Origin: JAAYZM01 sp964510785 | GTDB taxonomy: Bacteria > Actinomycetota > Actinomycetes > Actinomycetales > Cellulomonadaceae | Assembly: GCA_964510785.1 (NCBI GenBank) | Contig: CAZECM010000029.1 | Span: 1-34,958 of the forward strand | DNA: 34,958 nucleotides | Direction of reading: 5' to 3' | Notes under the pieces: generated by a model | What the model was told of the DNA's origin: nothing | What the model saw: the letters and a program-made list of their open reading frames with translations, nothing else | Databases searched by the model: none | Translations under genes and position numbers: made by a program | In this document: piece after piece, positions 32,201 to 34,958 of the stretch | How positions within the stretch are numbered: the stretch's first letter is position 1 | Layout: every line of letters begins with the position of its first letter

Positions 32201-32541
32201 ACTACCTCGTCTACCTCGACGACGACGGCGAGGTCATCGCCGACCACACCGAGGTCAAGCACGTGCTTGACCTGATCCGAGCAGGGTGCCGTGATCGTGA
32301 CGAACCCGCCTGGGAGGTGTGCCGCATCTTCAACGCCGCCACCCGCGACGGCGCCGAGATGGGCCAGTACAGCCACATGCTCACTGAGGCAATTCGTTCG
32401 ATGATCGATGTCAGCGAGGAGCGGGATGTTGACAGCCTGTTCAGGCCCGGCCACACGACCGCTCTCGTGCAGACCATCGCGGGGCTCGACGACTTCGAGC
32501 TGATCGCCTTCCTCGCCATCGTCGGGGAGCCCGCCGAATGA
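29272..32541 (+). CDS. SNF2-type helicase with N-terminal degenerate PLD-like region
   Basis: The 1089-residue protein starts with about 190 residues (KLRVAASTFSIYAFEAL..., APMQSFAVVDGSTAYAPLQGFTTADL). In related helicases this region is a PLD-like domain; the HKD histidine and lysine are not evident here. Helicase motifs follow. Walker A is CILADSVGLGKTFTALAVI (about 272-290) and motif II is LVVIDESHNFRN (DESH, about 360). Motif III is MLSATPVNN, then VLIGTDCISEGQNLQDCDFLINYDIHWNPVRIIQRFGRIDRIGS (motifs V-VI, about 785-832). The GRIDRIGS arginine finger and the ISEGQNLQ segment identify the SNF2/RapA-like group. It overlaps the DUF4391 gene by ATGA. It probably drives the DNA translocation of the methyltransferase-containing system. 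Confidence 0.88.
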   Translation: MRVIDNVNDLLGDDLKEAIKPGSKLRVAASTFSIYAFEALKHELSSIKELEFVFTAPSFTTSKATDKPAPERRQFYIPNGGDRDSALYGSEFEIRLRNKLTQRAIARECAEWVRQKVTFRSNRTGAPMQSFAVVDGSTAYAPLQGFTTADLGYERGPALSNMVHRIDDALFTEQYMQLFDQIWHNPEQVEDVTETVREHIASVYAENSPQRVYFLILYNLFSEFLEEISEDVLPNDRTGYQDTAIWQALYNFQTDAATGVINKLETYDGCILADSVGLGKTFTALAVIKYYELRNKTVLVLAPKKLADNWTNYNSNYTTNIFAADRFNFDVLAHTDLSRDSGESLGKRLDLVNWGNYDLVVIDESHNFRNADYVQERETRYQRLMRKVIREGVKTKVLMLSATPVNNKFTDLRNQLALAYEGESAQLAAKLNISTSVEEVFRHAQRVFNEWSDLPPEGRTTDAILARLDFDFFELLDAVTIARSRKHIQAFYDTTDVGAFPERLPPVSLRPALTDLADAPTFSEIFDQLQLLTLAAYTPLAYVFPSRREKYESMYGAGAGQNYMGGQTANLGAASREQGIRKLMTVNLLKRLESSVEAFRLTLSRLEHTVGEAIEAVDDHAASISDVVSALIDLDADDDDIEFPGSGSIGTRVQIDLADMDVESWSRDLEHDGRVIQDLLRSISSITGEHDSKLRDLRELIQGKFANPINAGNRKILIFSAFADTAAYLYRELSPVLKRQGHDAALVTGQGNPKTTAGKGYGFQQTLTLFSPQSKQRHLVMPRESAEIDVLIGTDCISEGQNLQDCDFLINYDIHWNPVRIIQRFGRIDRIGSTNERIQLVNFWPDISLDEYINLKERVESRMVIADLAATADDNVLTPEASDAAFRKEQLRKLQDEVIELEDVRTGVSITDLGLNDFRMDLLGYIKEYGDLAGTPKGLHAVVPAQPDKGLKPGALFVLRNINADEHLNRGNRLHPHYLVYLDDDGEVIADHTEVKHVLDLIRAGCRDRDEPAWEVCRIFNAATRDGAEMGQYSHMLTEAIRSMIDVSEERDVDSLFRPGHTTALVQTIAGLDDFELIAFLAIVGEPAE

Positions 32542-33230
32542 TCGACGCTCCCCAGACGCCCGTCCTGTACCGATGGCCCCCTGCCGCGAGGTTTGGCCGC
32601 GTCGTCCCGAAGACGAAGTTCTACGAGCACGGCAACGTCCGCACGGCGCTGCGCGAGAAGTTCGTCGGTGACATCCAGCGCATTATCTGGGGCTACAAGC
32701 TGGCCGAAGACACCATCCGCCTGCGCGGTACCACCGCCGTGCCGGAGGTCCAGGTGTTCACCATCGAGACCAAGGGCGCGGATGTCTCCGACGAAGTGCT
32801 CGCCGCCATCGACAAGACCGTGCACTACCCGCTCATCTTCGAGGTCACCGGCGGCGACCGCGTGCGCACCGTCGCCGCCCAGAAGACCTTCGGCGGCAAG
32901 ACCCCCACCGTCGGCGCCTACTACTCGACCGGATGGCTGCCCGCCGACGCCGAACGCCGGCCCCTGCCGTCCGCACTTGACCTTCCGGGTCTGTACGAGG
33001 CGATCCTCAGCACCTTGTTGCCGATGGACACGCGCGCCGGGGAGACAGTGTCAGAGGCGACCGACAGACTGGACCGCGCCCGAAAGCTCCAGCGTGAGAT
33101 CGCTGCACTGGAGCGCAAACTGCGTACCGAACCACAACTCAACCGCAAGTTCGACCTCCGCAGGCAGATCAAGGAACGCACCGCAGTGCTCTCCGAGTTG
33201 ACCGAACCTGCACTGAGCAACAAGGACTGA
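32538..33230 (+). CDS. DUF4391-like protein
   Basis: The 230-residue protein begins TPVLYRWPPAARFGRVVPKTKFYEHGNVRTALREKFVGDIQRIIWGYKLAEDTIRLRGTTAVPEVQVFTIETKG. This is the pattern of DUF4391, a small protein usually located between a helicase and a DNA methyltransferase gene. The C-terminal third is a coiled coil (SEATDRLDRARKLQREIAALERKLRTEPQLNRKFDLRRQIKERTAVLSELT) and likely mediates assembly of the complex. It is coupled to the helicase by ATGA and lies 2 nt before the methyltransferase start. Its biochemical role is not known. Confidence 0.75.
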   Translation: MIDAPQTPVLYRWPPAARFGRVVPKTKFYEHGNVRTALREKFVGDIQRIIWGYKLAEDTIRLRGTTAVPEVQVFTIETKGADVSDEVLAAIDKTVHYPLIFEVTGGDRVRTVAAQKTFGGKTPTVGAYYSTGWLPADAERRPLPSALDLPGLYEAILSTLLPMDTRAGETVSEATDRLDRARKLQREIAALERKLRTEPQLNRKFDLRRQIKERTAVLSELTEPALSNKD

Positions 33231-33232
33231 CC

Positions 33233-34958
<1,726 letters not shown>

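Overview
The DNA is very GC-rich, with strong G/C at third codon positions. It has frequent GTG starts, 4-nt ATGA/GTGA overlaps and TANNNT -10 boxes placed 6-7 nt before start codons. The left third carries the order rne/rng-rplU-rpmA-obg-proB-proA-small membrane protein-nadD-Pro-rich membrane protein-rsfS-histidine phosphatase-tRNA-Ala. That order is typical of Actinomycetota, and a Micrococcales member (Cellulomonas/Oerskovia/Sanguibacter-like) is my best guess.

1-9.6 kb is conserved core: RNA processing, ribosomal proteins L21 and L27, the Obg GTPase, the first two steps of proline synthesis, NAD synthesis and ribosome silencing. 9.6-16.3 kb is an accessory patchwork: DUF1801, a RibD/DHFR-like protein, a GNAT protein, a PadR-regulated ABC exporter of the FtsX/MacB type, a VOC gene remnant, a DUF6318 protein and a Phd/VapC-type toxin-antitoxin pair. 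The PadR-ABC cassette is flanked by 26-bp near-identical direct repeats, both derived from the 5' end of a VOC-family gene. 16.3-21.4 kb holds a ThrE-like exporter, a secreted PKD-like protein paired with a DUF6318 lipoprotein, and an apparently autoregulated LacI-family regulator.

21.4-34.96 kb is a defence-type island. It starts with a gene remnant and a PD-(D/E)XK nuclease-like gene. A four-gene minus-strand operon follows: an unknown coiled-coil protein, a DUF6361-like protein, a two-site PLD-family protein and a large SF2 helicase with a DEFQ box. Diverging from it is a plus-strand operon: an SNF2-type helicase, a DUF4391-like protein and a beta-class (type III Mod-like) DNA methyltransferase. 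The methyltransferase runs into a (GA)n tract at the window end. The minus-strand operon has no methylase or DUF1998 gene and is not a system I can name; it is the best candidate here for an uncharacterised anti-phage module. The plus-strand operon looks like the first part of a helicase-containing type III-like restriction-modification system whose restriction subunit would lie beyond the window.
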